A stretch of 64,000 bases of DNA from Acinetobacter sp. ANC 3832 (GCF_002135415.1 NZ_NEGJ01000002.1:310001-374000), one strand, 5' to 3'; positions 18,315 to 29,595 are shown, counted from the stretch's first letter. The notes: a model not told the origin generated them from the letters alone. Made by a program: numbers and translations.

Positions 18315-21026
18315 TTATTTCTCCTCAGTTGTTGGTTCTGCATACGGCGCAACATCTTGAACAGATGGATGTGCTTGAGGCAACCATGCTACTGGGCGGT
18401 CTACATCTAATTCAAACGTTGAAATCGCATCTTTCACTAAACGTGCATCTACTTCACCTTCATCAGCAAGCTTTTTCAAGGTTGCAACAACGATGTGAGC
18501 AGCATCAACGCCGAAGTAACTACGCAAGTTACCACGTGTATCTGAACGACCATAACCATCTGTACCCAAAGTCACATATGGACGGTTGTCTGGAAGGTAC
18601 GCACGAATTTGATCACTATAGGCACGCATATGATCGGTTGCAGAAACCACGATACCATCTGTCGCACGAAGCTGTTTAGATACCCATGATTCTTTGCCAT
18701 CTTCAAGCGGATGCAAGCGGTTATGTTCTTCAGCTGCCATACCATCACGAGCCAATTCGTTATAGCTCGTTACACTCCAAACATTGGAATGGATTTGGTA
18801 TTCATCACGTAGAATTTTCCCTGCTTTAATCACTTCACGCAGAATTACACCTGACCCCAACAATTGCACAGTTGCTTTGTCATCTTTTTCGAACAAATAC
18901 ATACCGCGTTTAATGCCTTCTTCAGCACCTTCAGGTATTGCTGGATGTTCATAGTTTTCATTCATTACGGTTAAGTAATAGAACACACGCTCTTGGTTCA
19001 CATACATGCGCTGTAAACCATCATGTACAATGACAGCAAGCTCATAACCGAAACATGGATCATAAGAGATACAGTTTGGAATCGTGTTCGCTAAAATATG
19101 CGAATGACCATCTTGGTGTTGTAAACCTTCACCATTTAAAGTCGTACGACCTGCTGTCGCGCCCAATAAGAAACCTTGCGCTTGAGAGTCACCTGCTGCC
19201 CATGCAATATCACCAATACGTTGGAAACCAAACATAGAGTAATACATATACATTGGAATCATGGGTAAGTTATTGGTTGAATAACTTGTACCCAATGCAG
19301 CCCATGCACTCATCGCACCTGCTTCGTTAATGCCTTCTTGAAGCATATGACCATCTTTTGCTTCACGATAGTTCATCAACTGTTCTTGGTCTTCAGGCGT
19401 ATAGTGCTGACCATGTGCCGCGTAGATGCCCAATTGACGGAACATACCTTCTAAACCAAAAGTACGTGCTTCATCTGGAACAATCGGAACAACACGGTCT
19501 TTAATTGCTTTCTCTTTTAACAATGCTGCAATTAAACGAACCATCACCATAGTGGTGGATTGTTCTTTCTCACCACTGCCTTTCAACACACCATCAAACA
19601 CTGAAAGTTCAGGAATCGCCAAGGATTCACTGTCTTTACGACGTGCAGGTAAATAACCACCCAATGCTTCACGACGGGCTTTCATATATTTTAGTTCAGG
19701 TGAATTTTCACTTGGACGATATAAAGGCACTTCTTGTAATTGCTCATCGGTAAATGGCAAGTTAAAGCGATCACGTACATATTTGAGTGAATCAATCTGC
19801 ATCTTTTTAATTTGATGCGTTTTATTGACTGCTTCAATTTCTTCTGACAAGCCATACCCTTTTACGGTATGCGCTAAAATTACCGTTGGTTGACCATTAC
19901 TTGTCATTGCTGCTGCATACGCTGCATAGACTTTATACGGGTCATGCCCACCACGGTTTAAGTTTTCAATATCATCATCACTGAGGTCTTTAACCAGCTC
20001 AGCTGCTTCTGGATATTTACCAAAGAAATTCTCGCGCGTATATGCACCGCCTTTCACTTGGTAACGTTGATAATCACCATCTACCGCTTCAGCCATACGT
20101 GCTTTGAGTGCGCCTGAAGTGTCTTTGTCCAATAATGGATCCCAATGACGTCCCCAAACCACTTTAATGACACGCCAACCTGCACCACGGAATACAGATT
20201 CAAGCTCTTGAATAATTTTACCGTTACCACGTACAGGACCATCAAGACGCTGTAAGTTACAGTTCACGACCCAAATTAGGTTATCCAGTTTTTCACGACC
20301 TGCGAGTGAAATAGCACCTAAGCTTTCAGGCTCATCCATTTCACCATCGCCAAGGTATGCCCAAACCTTACGATTTTCTTCTTTAATCAAATGACGATTC
20401 ATCAAATACTTTTGAATATGCGCTTGATAAATCGACATGATTGGTCCGAGACCCATCGATACCGTTGGGAATTGCCAATAATCAGGCATTAAATAAGGAT
20501 GCGGATAACTTGAAAGACCTTGACCACCGACTTCGCGACGGAAATTATTCAATTGATCTTCAGTCAAACGCCCTTCTAAATACGAACGTGCATAAATACC
20601 CGGAGCACAATGGCCTTGGTAATAAATCATGTCACCACCAAAGTGATCACTGTTGGCACGGAAGAAATGGTTAAAACCTACATCATATAACGTTGCTGAA
20701 GATGCAAAACTTGCCAAGTGACCACCTAAGTCATCACCTGTTTTATTGGCACGCAGTACCATCGCCAAAGCATTCCAACGAATTAATGCACGGATACGGC
20801 GTTCCATATCTTGATCGCCTGGCATTGCAGGGCTTTCTTCTACAGAAATGGTATTTAAGTAAGGAGTATTTATCCGCTGAATGGGTACGTGCTTAGCAAT
20901 TGCTTGTTGGTATAATTTTTCGAGCAAAAAAGCAGCACGATCAGTTCCCATATGCTGCAAAACGGAATCAAAGGCATCTTGCCACTCTTGGGTTTCTTGG
21001 GCATCTGTATCACCGTAATACACCAT
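18315..21026 (-). CDS. aceE: Pyruvate dehydrogenase E1 component, homodimeric type
   Basis: Thiamine-diphosphate enzyme that decarboxylates pyruvate and acetylates the lipoyl groups of AceF. The 903 residues match the homodimeric proteobacterial E1 (E. coli 887). The ThDP/Mg motif begins G-D-G-E-M-D-E-P-E and ends C-N-L-Q-R-L-D-G-P-V-R-G-N. It is followed three bases later by aceF, so the two form an operon. The E3 gene is not adjacent, and no pdhR-like regulator is in the window. Confidence 0.98.
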   Translation of the reverse strand: MVYYGDTDAQETQEWQDAFDSVLQHMGTDRAAFLLEKLYQQAIAKHVPIQRINTPYLNTISVEESPAMPGDQDMERRIRALIRWNALAMVLRANKTGDDLGGHLASFASSATLYDVGFNHFFRANSDHFGGDMIYYQGHCAPGIYARSYLEGRLTEDQLNNFRREVGGQGLSSYPHPYLMPDYWQFPTVSMGLGPIMSIYQAHIQKYLMNRHLIKEENRKVWAYLGDGEMDEPESLGAISLAGREKLDNLIWVVNCNLQRLDGPVRGNGKIIQELESVFRGAGWRVIKVVWGRHWDPLLDKDTSGALKARMAEAVDGDYQRYQVKGGAYTRENFFGKYPEAAELVKDLSDDDIENLNRGGHDPYKVYAAYAAAMTSNGQPTVILAHTVKGYGLSEEIEAVNKTHQIKKMQIDSLKYVRDRFNLPFTDEQLQEVPLYRPSENSPELKYMKARREALGGYLPARRKDSESLAIPELSVFDGVLKGSGEKEQSTTMVMVRLIAALLKEKAIKDRVVPIVPDEARTFGLEGMFRQLGIYAAHGQHYTPEDQEQLMNYREAKDGHMLQEGINEAGAMSAWAALGTSYSTNNLPMIPMYMYYSMFGFQRIGDIAWAAGDSQAQGFLLGATAGRTTLNGEGLQHQDGHSHILANTIPNCISYDPCFGYELAVIVHDGLQRMYVNQERVFYYLTVMNENYEHPAIPEGAEEGIKRGMYLFEKDDKATVQLLGSGVILREVIKAGKILRDEYQIHSNVWSVTSYNELARDGMAAEEHNRLHPLEDGKESWVSKQLRATDGIVVSATDHMRAYSDQIRAYLPDNRPYVTLGTDGYGRSDTRGNLRSYFGVDAAHIVVATLKKLADEGEVDARLVKDAISTFELDVDRPVAWLPQAHPSVQDVAPYAEPTTEEK

Positions 21027-21168
21027 AATTCAACTACTCCATGAACTGTTTTCTATATCATATATGTATCATGTTTTAGCCTTGTTAAGTTATCGTTACA
21101 GATGAATGTGGATTGTGAGTATTATTTAGGAACTAAATAGTCAGTGACCTTTTCTCACACTAAACAAC

Positions 21169-21197
21169 AAAAAACCGCCAATTTAGACGGTTTTTAA
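21169..21197 (-). terminator. Rho-independent terminator of the M23 peptidase gene
   Basis: AAAAACCGCC and GACGGTTTTT pair (one G-U) about 70 bases after the peptidase stop. A T-run occurs on both strands. Confidence 0.7.
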
Positions 21198-21266
21198 TAC
21201 AAAAGTATTTCAGTTCAGTGATAACATTTAAATTATTAGATAAATGGTTGCACTGCTTGCATCTTA

Positions 21267-21959
21267 TTAAGGCAACATTGCTAAATAAGTCGAAGGATTT
21301 TTACGTTGACCATCTTTCACTACTTCATAATGTAAGTGTGGACCAGTACAACGCCCAGTACAACCAACATTGGCAATATGTTCGCCAGCAGAAACTTGAT
21401 CACCCACACGAGCGACTAAGCGTGATGCATGGGCATAACGCGTGATATAACCATTACCATGATTAATTTCAACATACTGACCGTAGCCTGTACCCCAACC
21501 TGATTTGGTTACAATACCTGGACCTGTAGCATAAATTGGTGTGCCACTTGGTGCGGAAAGATCTAAACCTGAATGATGTTCTGCACGACCACCCATGCTA
21601 CGACCACCAAAATCAGAGCTCACACGCTTCATGTCTGGTAAAGGATGTGTAACTAACCAAGAAGATGTTGAATTCGCTGAGTAACGCGTTGTGGTGTTTG
21701 AACCATATTTTTGAGCTAAAGAAGCATTATTTAATTCTATTGGCGCTTCTTTGCGTAACTTTACATTGAGCTTTGTATTTGCAGAAACATCTAAATCATC
21801 AGAATGGGTATATGACCCTTGAGATAATGTTTTTGTTAATTGTTCTAATCGATCTGATGAAGAATTGCTTGAAGCATCTAATTGAACCAAGTCTGCGAAA
21901 GCAACTGACACAGTAGACGCGGCTAAAGAAAATGCCAGTAAAATACGTCGCGAATGCAT
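21267..21959 (-). CDS. M23 family peptidoglycan endopeptidase (LytM domain)
   Basis: Exported protein of 230 residues from ATG 21959, chosen because AGAGG lies seven bases upstream and a signal peptide follows at once (M-H-S-R-R-I-L-L-A-F-S-L-A-A-S, cut near A-F-A). The LytM zinc residues are all present: His129 and Asp133 (H-S-G-L-D), His177, and H-L-H at 208-210. It is expected to cut peptide crosslinks of peptidoglycan in the periplasm. Two serines usual in the G-S-T-G-R-S-T-G-P-H motif are Cys200 and Cys204 here. The gene is divergent from dciA. Confidence 0.9.
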   Translation of the reverse strand: MHSRRILLAFSLAASTVSVAFADLVQLDASSNSSSDRLEQLTKTLSQGSYTHSDDLDVSANTKLNVKLRKEAPIELNNASLAQKYGSNTTTRYSANSTSSWLVTHPLPDMKRVSSDFGGRSMGGRAEHHSGLDLSAPSGTPIYATGPGIVTKSGWGTGYGQYVEINHGNGYITRYAHASRLVARVGDQVSAGEHIANVGCTGRCTGPHLHYEVVKDGQRKNPSTYLAMLP

Positions 21960-22067
21960 AAAAAAACCTCTTGAACTGTTCTTAATTAAGTTTCTTGTGC
22001 GATCTCTTCCTTGATATCCACTGAAACGAACGTTTAAGATTAGGGCATAAACATGTAGGAACAATGT

Positions 22068-22511
22068 ATGTCAGAACCCAAAAACGTCTTTCAACAAACA
22101 AGACAACACATAAAAACAGGAAACTTATCGTTTCTCACAAAGCAAGTTGCCGGTTGGCAAAAACTTACTAAATTAATTCAACCGCTACTACCTCAACCTG
22201 AGATATGGCAAGTCGTATGTTATGAATACGGTGTTTTGACGATTACTGGTGAAAATCAAGCCATGATTAGTCAACTCGGTTATCTTCAAAAACAGTATAT
22301 TTCTCAATTATCACAAATCAATGAATTGCATGATTTACATAAAATTCAGGTCAGATTAAGAGCTAAAGCGCATAAAGAGACTCAATTCGATCATAAAACC
22401 ACAAAACAATTAACACCAGCGACGCAAGAAATGTTACAGCACGCTGCTAGCTTTGTGAGCGACCCTAAGCTTAGCCAAGCTCTATTACGTTTGGCAAGCA
22501 ATAAAAAGTAA
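22068..22511 (+). CDS. dciA: DciA, replicative helicase loader/operator (DUF721)
   Basis: DciA is the ancestral bacterial factor that interacts with DnaB and is needed for replication initiation in bacteria lacking DnaC or DnaI. The 147 residues carry the DUF721 fold in the first ~100 (V-A-G-W-Q-K-L, L-T-I-T-G-E-N-Q-A, L-G-Y-L-Q-K-Q-Y). A charged, flexible C-terminal tail follows. The ATG has AGGA seven bases upstream. Its place beside lpxC is usual for gammaproteobacterial DUF721 genes. Confidence 0.85.
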   Translation: MSEPKNVFQQTRQHIKTGNLSFLTKQVAGWQKLTKLIQPLLPQPEIWQVVCYEYGVLTITGENQAMISQLGYLQKQYISQLSQINELHDLHKIQVRLRAKAHKETQFDHKTTKQLTPATQEMLQHAASFVSDPKLSQALLRLASNKK

Positions 22512-22608
22512 CAGAACTCAGAATACTTTTAATTTAGAGCTTGCATAAAGTGACAATTATCACCTTTTATATTGTTACTCTATAACATTGCACCCTAAAG
22601 ACAATGAC

Positions 22609-23511
22609 TTATGTCACACTGACGAATTGAATTGGACACGACTTCTCGTCATCAAATGTTACAATTTCATAGTTACTCGGATCGCTCTGCACATTGCGTA
22701 ATAATTGATTATTCAGTGCATGCCCCGATTTATACCCATCAAACTTGGCAATAATTTGATGACCTAACAAATATAAGTCACCAACCGCATCTAAAATTTT
22801 ATGACGAACAAATTCATCATTAAACCTTAGACCTTCTTCATTGACCACACCTGTATCATCCACCCCAATGGCATTATCTAAACTCGCACCTAAAGCTAAA
22901 TTATGTGCTTTTAGATAATCTAAGTCTTTCATAAAGCCAAAGGTGCGTGCCCCACTCACTTCATAAACAAAGGTTTCCGTGGAAAAATCGATGGTTGCAG
23001 ATTGGTATTCTTTTGCGAAAGCAGGATGATCAAAATCAATGGTAAAGTTAATTTGAAAACCATCATGGGGTTTAAAAGCAGCTCGCTTATCTTCAATTAG
23101 TGCTTCAACAGGTTTAAGTATTTTTATAAATTTTTTCGGTGCGTCTAGTTCGACCAAATCACCTTGCATCAATAAATAAATAAAAGGACCCGCACTACCA
23201 TCCATAATCGGGACTTCAGATGCCGAAACTTCTACAATTAAATTATCAATACCTAGACCTGCAATCGCACTCATGACATGTTCAATTGTACCCACTTTGG
23301 CATTTTCTTGAACCAAATTAGAACACATAAATGCCTCCTGAATCAGCATTGCATCCGCAGGAATTTCTATGGGTGGATTTAAATCGATACGACGAAAAAC
23401 AATGCCCCCATCAGCGACATGCGGTAAAAAGTTAATCATCACTTTTTGCCCACTATGTAGTCCGATACCACTCGCTTTCACGACTCGTTTTAGGGTACGT
23501 TGTTTCAACAT
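22609..23511 (-). CDS. lpxC: UDP-3-O-acyl-N-acetylglucosamine deacetylase
   Basis: Zinc deacetylase that performs the committed step of lipid A synthesis. Visible are S-G-I-G-L-H-S-G near the start, the zinc ligand His in T-I-E-H-V-M-S-A, and the second zinc cluster [10 protein letters not shown]. The 300 residues match the family (E. coli 305). It closes the division/envelope cluster after ftsZ, separated from it by a terminator, so it likely has its own promoter. Confidence 0.98.
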   Translation of the reverse strand: MLKQRTLKRVVKASGIGLHSGQKVMINFLPHVADGGIVFRRIDLNPPIEIPADAMLIQEAFMCSNLVQENAKVGTIEHVMSAIAGLGIDNLIVEVSASEVPIMDGSAGPFIYLLMQGDLVELDAPKKFIKILKPVEALIEDKRAAFKPHDGFQINFTIDFDHPAFAKEYQSATIDFSTETFVYEVSGARTFGFMKDLDYLKAHNLALGASLDNAIGVDDTGVVNEEGLRFNDEFVRHKILDAVGDLYLLGHQIIAKFDGYKSGHALNNQLLRNVQSDPSNYEIVTFDDEKSCPIQFVSVT

Positions 23512-23573
23512 GCTTATTCAGTCTTTAGCCTAAATCCGCTATACGTTAGCACATTTAGCCATTGATAAAAAAC

Positions 23574-23603
23574 AAAAAGGTAATGAATTATCATTACCTT
23601 TTT
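23574..23603. terminator. Rho-independent terminator between ftsZ and lpxC
   Basis: AAAAAGGTAATGA and TCATTACCTTTTT form a 13-bp stem with a four-base loop. It is placed right after the ftsZ stop on the minus strand. Confidence 0.85.
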
Positions 23604-23634
23604 GGAATTATTACTAAAAATCAAATAACTATAA

Positions 23635-24816
23635 TTATTTACGTTGTTGATTTTTCAAATAATCCTGAATACTCATCGGTGTAGAACGTGGTGACGCGCT
23701 TGGTGCAGCTGTTGATGCATCTGCATTTTGGCGTTTAATCGCTGGCACATCGTCTTCATCAGTTGAATTTTGTACTGATTGCTGAAGATGAGTAGCCACA
23801 TTCACTTGAGTTTTACGTTTCACTTCAGCGGCATCATTAGCATTGCGTGTTAAACCAGTCGCAATCACCGTCACACGAATTTCATCGCGTGCATCTGGAT
23901 CAAAGACTGTACCAAAAAATACTTCACCTTCATCAAGATCAACAATTTGGTTCACAACATCAGTAATAATTTCTGTTTCACGTAATGTCACATCAGCGCC
24001 ACCAGTGATGTTAATTAACACACCTTTGGCATTCATGATATTTACGTTATCCAGTAATGGGCTACGAATTGCCAAACGTGCAGCTTCTTCAGCACGATCA
24101 ACACCGCTACTCTTACCTTCGCCCATCATGGCATAGCCACGTGTACTCATTGCTGTTTTCAAATCCGCAAAGTCGAGGTTAATATGACCTGGACGCACGA
24201 CTAAATCAAAAATACTACGTACTGCATTTAATAAAACATCATCTGCTTTGCGATACGCATCCTGCATTGAAATATCACCATACACGCTTAATAAGCGTTG
24301 GTTTGGAATGATAATCAATGAATCTACATGTGCTTCTAAAGCATCAATGCCTTTTTCTGCTGAACGTTGACGACGACGACCTTCAAAGTTAAAAGGCGTT
24401 GTCACCACACCAACCGTTAAAATACCCATTTCTTTGGCAATTTCAGCAACCACAGGTGCAGCACCAGTACCCGTACCGCCACCCATACCGGCGGTTACAA
24501 ATACCATATCCGCACCTTCAAGGTGCTGACGAATTTGCTCACGACTTTCTTCAGCCGCAATCGAACCCACATCTGGATTTGCTCCAGCACCTAAACCGCG
24601 TGTACTTTGCTCACCCAACTGGATTTTGAATGGCGCATTCATACGATCGAGTGCTTGTTTGTCTGTATTCGCACAAACAAATTTCACACCTTTAATATCG
24701 GATTGCACCATGTGTTGCACAGCATTACCACCGCCACCACCAACACCAAACACAGTAAAACGGGCTTGTCCGTTGTTATCGGTTTGTTCATCTTCTAAAA
24801 ATTCAAATGAGGCCAT
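23635..24816 (-). CDS. ftsZ: Cell division GTPase FtsZ
   Basis: Tubulin homologue that forms the Z-ring at midcell. The GTP-binding loop [10 protein letters not shown] is intact, as is the N-terminal [10 protein letters not shown]. The polymerising core runs to about residue 320, then a linker. The C-terminal peptide [12 protein letters not shown] corresponds to the tail that binds FtsA and ZipA. The 393 residues are usual (E. coli 383). It follows ftsA by 163 bases, enough for its own promoter. Confidence 0.98.
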   Translation of the reverse strand: MASFEFLEDEQTDNNGQARFTVFGVGGGGGNAVQHMVQSDIKGVKFVCANTDKQALDRMNAPFKIQLGEQSTRGLGAGANPDVGSIAAEESREQIRQHLEGADMVFVTAGMGGGTGTGAAPVVAEIAKEMGILTVGVVTTPFNFEGRRRQRSAEKGIDALEAHVDSLIIIPNQRLLSVYGDISMQDAYRKADDVLLNAVRSIFDLVVRPGHINLDFADLKTAMSTRGYAMMGEGKSSGVDRAEEAARLAIRSPLLDNVNIMNAKGVLINITGGADVTLRETEIITDVVNQIVDLDEGEVFFGTVFDPDARDEIRVTVIATGLTRNANDAAEVKRKTQVNVATHLQQSVQNSTDEDDVPAIKRQNADASTAAPSASPRSTPMSIQDYLKNQQRK

Positions 24817-24979
24817 GACCTTTAGAGTTCCTAATTAATATGGCAGTTGCTTTAAGCCCGTATACTGCCTTGATCTTCAATAATATAAATAGTTTTCAGG
24901 ATGCTGTGCATTACTAAGCTTGTCAAGTACAGGACGGCATGCTTACAACTTCCTAACAATATTCCCCAAAAAACTACAC

Positions 24980-26242
24980 CTAAAAAATACCTTTTAATTT
25001 GTTATTGAGCGCATTCCAACCATTGACCATTCGATCCCACATTGGACGCTTTCCAGTAACTTCAGGCTCTTCTATTGACTCTTGCATATCACTTTGACTA
25101 AACATCAAAAGCCCTGCAGCAGTCGCATACATCGTACGACGCAAGGCTGATAAATATTGTTCTTCAGCAGTGATTTCTAGAGGTGGATTACCCAAATGGG
25201 CAGATACACCTAACATCCGTCGCGTTAAAGTAATCATCCCTTCAATTTGACAAACATCACCTGTTAAAACAACACCATGATATAAACTTTGTAATGCACC
25301 ACGTTTTTCTAATTCTTCACGCACAGCACTTAAAATTTCTTCATAACGCGCAATAATAATTTCAGACAACTCGATACGACTAATCGACTGCGGACCATCA
25401 ATAGCTTCAAACTGAATCATATGCTCAGGTTTCACTTGATGTAAATCCACACAACCATACAGTAACTTAATTCGCTCTGCTTCTTCTGTTGTTGTTTGTA
25501 ATACGGCTGCAATATCACGGGTCACATTTTCACCACCCCGTTGAATGGTGTGTGCCAAGACAAGATGCCCTTCAATATAGACTGCAAGATTCGTGGTTCC
25601 TGCACCAATATCAAGTAAACATACGCCATATTCTTTTTCATCTTTTAACAGACTACTTTCAGCCGTTGCTAAGCAAGACACCACCATTTTTTCAACAAAA
25701 ATATTGGCACCTTTCATCGCACGATCTAAATTTTGCATGGTGCTAATTGGCAACATCATCAATTGATAATGCCCCGTCATGCTATGTGCAGAAAGGTTAA
25801 TCGGATTATGTACCCATTCTGGAGAGTCATCCAATTCAAAACCCAAAGGTACAGCACTCGCCAAATAATAATCTGGTGTCATATGACTGGCTTTGGCTAA
25901 ATCCAATGCACGAACTACTTCTGTTGTTGTAATCATACGCTCTGGGTTTGCAATAGGCGTACGACCCGCGGCATAGAAACTTTGTAATTCTGTACTTGGG
26001 ATAGACACCCATGCAGAATGTACACGACATTCCGCCATATCTTCCGCTTCTTGTACTGCATTTTTAATGGCATTGGTTACTTTTTCTAGGCTAACTATTT
26101 TGCCTTTATTCATGCCTTTATTACGTGCAGAAGCCATGCCAATCACCTGAATATTATCAGGGGCATGTACTTTTCCAATTAGAACTGAAACTTTATGTGT
26201 CCCAATGTCTATCGCAACAATTGAGGGAACAGCTTCACTCAT
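24980..26242 (-). CDS. ftsA: Cell division protein FtsA
   Basis: Actin-like ATPase that tethers FtsZ to the membrane and recruits later division proteins. The actin motifs are visible (A-I-D-I-G-T-H-K-V phosphate 1, L-L-D-I-G-A-G-T-T-N phosphate 2, V-L-T-G-D-V adenosine). The C-terminal amphipathic helix W-N-A-L-N-N-K-L-K-G-I-F is the membrane anchor. The 420 residues equal E. coli FtsA. I use ATG 26242; a GTG lies one codon upstream. Confidence 0.97.
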   Translation of the reverse strand: MSEAVPSIVAIDIGTHKVSVLIGKVHAPDNIQVIGMASARNKGMNKGKIVSLEKVTNAIKNAVQEAEDMAECRVHSAWVSIPSTELQSFYAAGRTPIANPERMITTTEVVRALDLAKASHMTPDYYLASAVPLGFELDDSPEWVHNPINLSAHSMTGHYQLMMLPISTMQNLDRAMKGANIFVEKMVVSCLATAESSLLKDEKEYGVCLLDIGAGTTNLAVYIEGHLVLAHTIQRGGENVTRDIAAVLQTTTEEAERIKLLYGCVDLHQVKPEHMIQFEAIDGPQSISRIELSEIIIARYEEILSAVREELEKRGALQSLYHGVVLTGDVCQIEGMITLTRRMLGVSAHLGNPPLEITAEEQYLSALRRTMYATAAGLLMFSQSDMQESIEEPEVTGKRPMWDRMVNGWNALNNKLKGIF

Positions 26243-26302
26243 CACTTACTACCATTTTATTCATTGTTTATGTTTGGCTTTATGCCTATTGAAAGCCACG
26301 TA

Positions 26303-27157
26303 TTATGGCTTTGCAACGCTTGTATTCGCAACGTTTATGTCATCACTGGTTACAACAAACTGACCATTGATGATTTTAGGCACAATTGAGTTTTTCCATT
26401 GAATAGAAAGACCATTGCGATACCTTAAATCAATTGCAGCTATTTTTGGCCATACGGGTTTTAAATCTGTTTGTGCCAAATGACTTAAGCGCTGTAACTT
26501 ACTCATGGTTTGATCTTGATCCACAATCACACGTAAACCTGAATCAAATTGCATAAACCAAGTCATTCGCTCCGTTAAATACAATTCTTTCAAACGTAAA
26601 TTCACGGGAAGAAATAATTGATTAATCTCATTATAACGACGCATCATCACTTTAGATTGGCTGAGGGGTCCATGAAGCAGCGGCAATTGTGAATGATTTT
26701 TTATCACTGCTTCAGTGTAAATCTCACCACCATCACTCAATAAGCGACCTGTTCCCCAACGTGCAATTGCATGACGTGGCATCACACGAACGCGAATACT
26801 ATTTGGCCATGCACGGGAAACAACAACTCGATCTACCCATGAAATTTGCAAAGCCTGATCTCGGATCAGCTCTAAATCAGAGGTAAAATAATTATCTTTA
26901 ACAATGGGTGCTAAATGTTGCGTCAGTTGTTGCTTTTCAATCGCTGAATCTGCACCAACTATTTGCAATGTTGCTACTTTTGCATTAGTAATCAGTTTAT
27001 ATAGCCCAAACATCCCGACAATCAGTACCATACAGGCAACAATCATCAACAACCATCCACCCGCATGGATTAACTTTTCCTTACGAGTCGGTGGTTTTTC
27101 ATGTATCGATGTAATAGCTGCGCGTTTACGGCGCATCGAAGCAGGAAGTTGAGCCAT
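26303..27157 (-). CDS. ftsQ: Cell division protein FtsQ
   Basis: Bitopic divisome protein that links early and late division factors with FtsB and FtsL. The 284 residues have a cytosolic lysine/arginine-rich tail, one membrane helix at about 33-53, then a POTRA domain (L-Q-I-V-G-A start) and the FtsQ/DivIB domain in the periplasm. The gene lies between ddl and ftsA, three bases after the ddl stop, in the standard dcw order. Confidence 0.95.
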   Translation of the reverse strand: MAQLPASMRRKRAAITSIHEKPPTRKEKLIHAGGWLLMIVACMVLIVGMFGLYKLITNAKVATLQIVGADSAIEKQQLTQHLAPIVKDNYFTSDLELIRDQALQISWVDRVVVSRAWPNSIRVRVMPRHAIARWGTGRLLSDGGEIYTEAVIKNHSQLPLLHGPLSQSKVMMRRYNEINQLFLPVNLRLKELYLTERMTWFMQFDSGLRVIVDQDQTMSKLQRLSHLAQTDLKPVWPKIAAIDLRYRNGLSIQWKNSIVPKIINGQFVVTSDDINVANTSVAKP

Positions 27158-27160
27158 AAA

Positions 27161-28090
27161 TTATTGTGTATCGCCTGCTAAAGTCTGTTCAAGAATTGCA
27201 ATACACAACTCATCAAAACTATAACCAACCGCTTGTGCAGCTTTTGGTACCAATGAGTGGCTGGTCATACCAGGTACGGTATTCACCTCTAATAACCAAA
27301 AATCACCTTGCTCATCTTGCATTGCATCAATACGTCCCCAACCACTTGCGCCAACGGCTTGGAAAGCACGTAAACACAATTCTTGCAGTTTTTTCTCTTC
27401 TGCATCGGTCAGACCACAAGGGATACCATATTCCACATCGTTACGATTATATTTTGCTTCATAATCATAAAAAGCAACATCTGCAGGTGGTTGCAAACGA
27501 ATCACAGGTAAAGGCTGACCATTTAAGAATGAAATGGTAAATTCACGCCCTGTAATCCATTTTTCAGCCATGACCACAGCATCATGTTGAGTGGCTTTGG
27601 CAATTGCTTCAGCAAGATCTTCAACTTTTTCAACCTTGCTCATTCCCACACTCGAACCTTCATGTACAGGTTTGATAATCAGTGGAAGACCTAAACTACC
27701 AACGACTTCAGCTAAGTCAGTTCCTTGGCTTACTATACGATACGGTGCTGTAGGTAACTCAGAACCTTGCCAAATTTGCTTGGTTTTTACTTTGTCCATT
27801 CCAATGGCAGAACCCTGAACACCTGTACCCGTATAAGGCACATTCATCCATTCTAATGTTCCTTGAATCTGACCATCTTCCCCACCACGACCATGCAATA
27901 CAATAAAGGCACGATCATAATTGACCAACTCAGTGACACTTCGTTCTTGCGGATCAAATGCTTCTGCATTCACACCTGAACGAACCAATGCTTCAAGTAC
28001 AGCTTTACCACTATCTAATGACACCTCACGCTCAGCAGATTTACCACCAAGCAACACAGCTACTTTGCCGAATTTAGAAGCATTTGACAC
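27161..28090 (-). CDS. ddl: D-alanine--D-alanine ligase
   Basis: ATP-grasp ligase that makes the D-Ala-D-Ala dipeptide for peptidoglycan precursors. Visible motifs are L-L-G-G-K-S-A-E-R-E-V-S-L, H-G-R-G-G-E-D-G-Q-I-Q-G, K-P-V-H-E-G-S-S-V-G and L-E-V-N-T-V-P-G-M-T. The 309 residues are close to E. coli DdlB (306), and the location in the dcw cluster also fits DdlB. The start is GTG 28090, with AAGGA about eight bases upstream. Confidence 0.97.
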   Translation of the reverse strand: MSNASKFGKVAVLLGGKSAEREVSLDSGKAVLEALVRSGVNAEAFDPQERSVTELVNYDRAFIVLHGRGGEDGQIQGTLEWMNVPYTGTGVQGSAIGMDKVKTKQIWQGSELPTAPYRIVSQGTDLAEVVGSLGLPLIIKPVHEGSSVGMSKVEKVEDLAEAIAKATQHDAVVMAEKWITGREFTISFLNGQPLPVIRLQPPADVAFYDYEAKYNRNDVEYGIPCGLTDAEEKKLQELCLRAFQAVGASGWGRIDAMQDEQGDFWLLEVNTVPGMTSHSLVPKAAQAVGYSFDELCIAILEQTLAGDTQ

Positions 28091-28146
28091 GTTTAAATCC
28101 TTAAACTTATAAAGTGAGTCAATTTAAGTACAATCACAAACTGTGA

Positions 28147-29595
28147 TTATTTTAAATATAATTGGTTTTGAGCTAATTCTACAGAAATTGCTCCCACGTT
28201 ACCCGCACCTTGTGTTAATAACAAGTCATTTGCTTGTAACACTTTTTGCACCACGTTTGCTAGATTCCCTTCTACAGGATCAATCAAAATCGGTTCAACT
28301 TCGCCACGTAAACGCAGACTACGTGCCAATGAGCGACTGTCCGCACCGACAATGGGTTTCTCTCCCGCAGAATACACTTCCAACAGTAACAATTGATCAA
28401 CTTGCGACAACACATCTACAAAATCATCAAAACAATCGCGTGTACGTGAATAACGATGCGGTTGGAACAACATCACCAAACGGCGATCTGGATGACTTGC
28501 ACGAGCAGCCTTAATGGTTGCTTCCACTTCTTTTGGATGGTGACCATAGTCATCAACCAATTTCACATCGCCATCACCCAAAGCATATTGACCTTGAACT
28601 TGGAAGCGACGTCCTACACCACTAAAGCCTTCTAATGCACGCGCAATTGCTGCATCAGATACACCTTCATCAGTTGCGATACCAATGGCAGCCAATGCAT
28701 TTAAAATATTGTGTAAGCCTGGCAAGTTAATGGTTAACTTGAGTGGTTCACGTCCTTTACGTAAAACCGTAAAGTGTGATTGCATCCCAATCTGTTCAAC
28801 ATCAATGGCACGAATATCGTTATCTTCATTAAAACCATAGGTTAAAACTGGACGACCGATGCGTGGCATAATTTCACGAATGTTTGCATCATCACCACAA
28901 ACAACCGCCAAACCATAAAACGGCATTTTTTGTAGAAACTTAACAAAAGTATCTTTTAATACGTCAAAACTACCACCATAGGTATCCATGTGATCCGCAT
29001 CAATATTGGTCACAATGGCTGCCATCGGTTCTAAATATAAAAACGAAGCATCCGATTCATCAGCTTCTGCAACAATATAACGACTCGCACCCAATGCAGC
29101 ATTGACACCTGTACGATTCAACAGACCACCAATCACATAAGTTGGGTCCATATTCTCTTCTGCCAACATACATGTCACAAGACTGGTTGTTGTGGTTTTA
29201 CCATGCGTACCTGCCACAGCAATACCATGACGGTAACGCATCAATTCACCTAGCATTTCTGCACGACGAACCACTGGAATGCGTGTTTCAATTGCGGTTT
29301 TAATTTCTAAATTTTCAGTATCAATTGCAGTGGATACCACCAATACATTTGCGCCTTTAATATTTTCAGCAGCATGTCCAATAAAGACTTTAATGCCATT
29401 TTCTTCAAGTTGAGCCGTCGTCTTTGAAGCTTTGATATCTGAACCAGACACTTTATAGCCTTGGTTTTTCAAAACTTCTGCAATACCACACATCCCTGCT
29501 CCACCAATACCCACAAAATGAATGTGTTTAATACGGCGCATTTCTGGGATTTTAATCAGGCTTTTTGCTTTATCAGCAGGGCTTGTTGGAGACAT
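28147..29595 (-). CDS. murC: UDP-N-acetylmuramate--L-alanine ligase
   Basis: First of the Mur ligases, adding L-alanine to UDP-MurNAc with ATP. The N-terminal nucleotide-binding loop is [11 protein letters not shown]. The ATP P-loop is [10 protein letters not shown], and the C-terminal domain has D-D-Y-G-H-H-P. The 482 residues agree with the family (E. coli 491). The gene follows murG by 13 bases and leads ddl by 56, in one likely transcription unit. Confidence 0.98.
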   Translation of the reverse strand: MSPTSPADKAKSLIKIPEMRRIKHIHFVGIGGAGMCGIAEVLKNQGYKVSGSDIKASKTTAQLEENGIKVFIGHAAENIKGANVLVVSTAIDTENLEIKTAIETRIPVVRRAEMLGELMRYRHGIAVAGTHGKTTTTSLVTCMLAEENMDPTYVIGGLLNRTGVNAALGASRYIVAEADESDASFLYLEPMAAIVTNIDADHMDTYGGSFDVLKDTFVKFLQKMPFYGLAVVCGDDANIREIMPRIGRPVLTYGFNEDNDIRAIDVEQIGMQSHFTVLRKGREPLKLTINLPGLHNILNALAAIGIATDEGVSDAAIARALEGFSGVGRRFQVQGQYALGDGDVKLVDDYGHHPKEVEATIKAARASHPDRRLVMLFQPHRYSRTRDCFDDFVDVLSQVDQLLLLEVYSAGEKPIVGADSRSLARSLRLRGEVEPILIDPVEGNLANVVQKVLQANDLLLTQGAGNVGAISVELAQNQLYLK

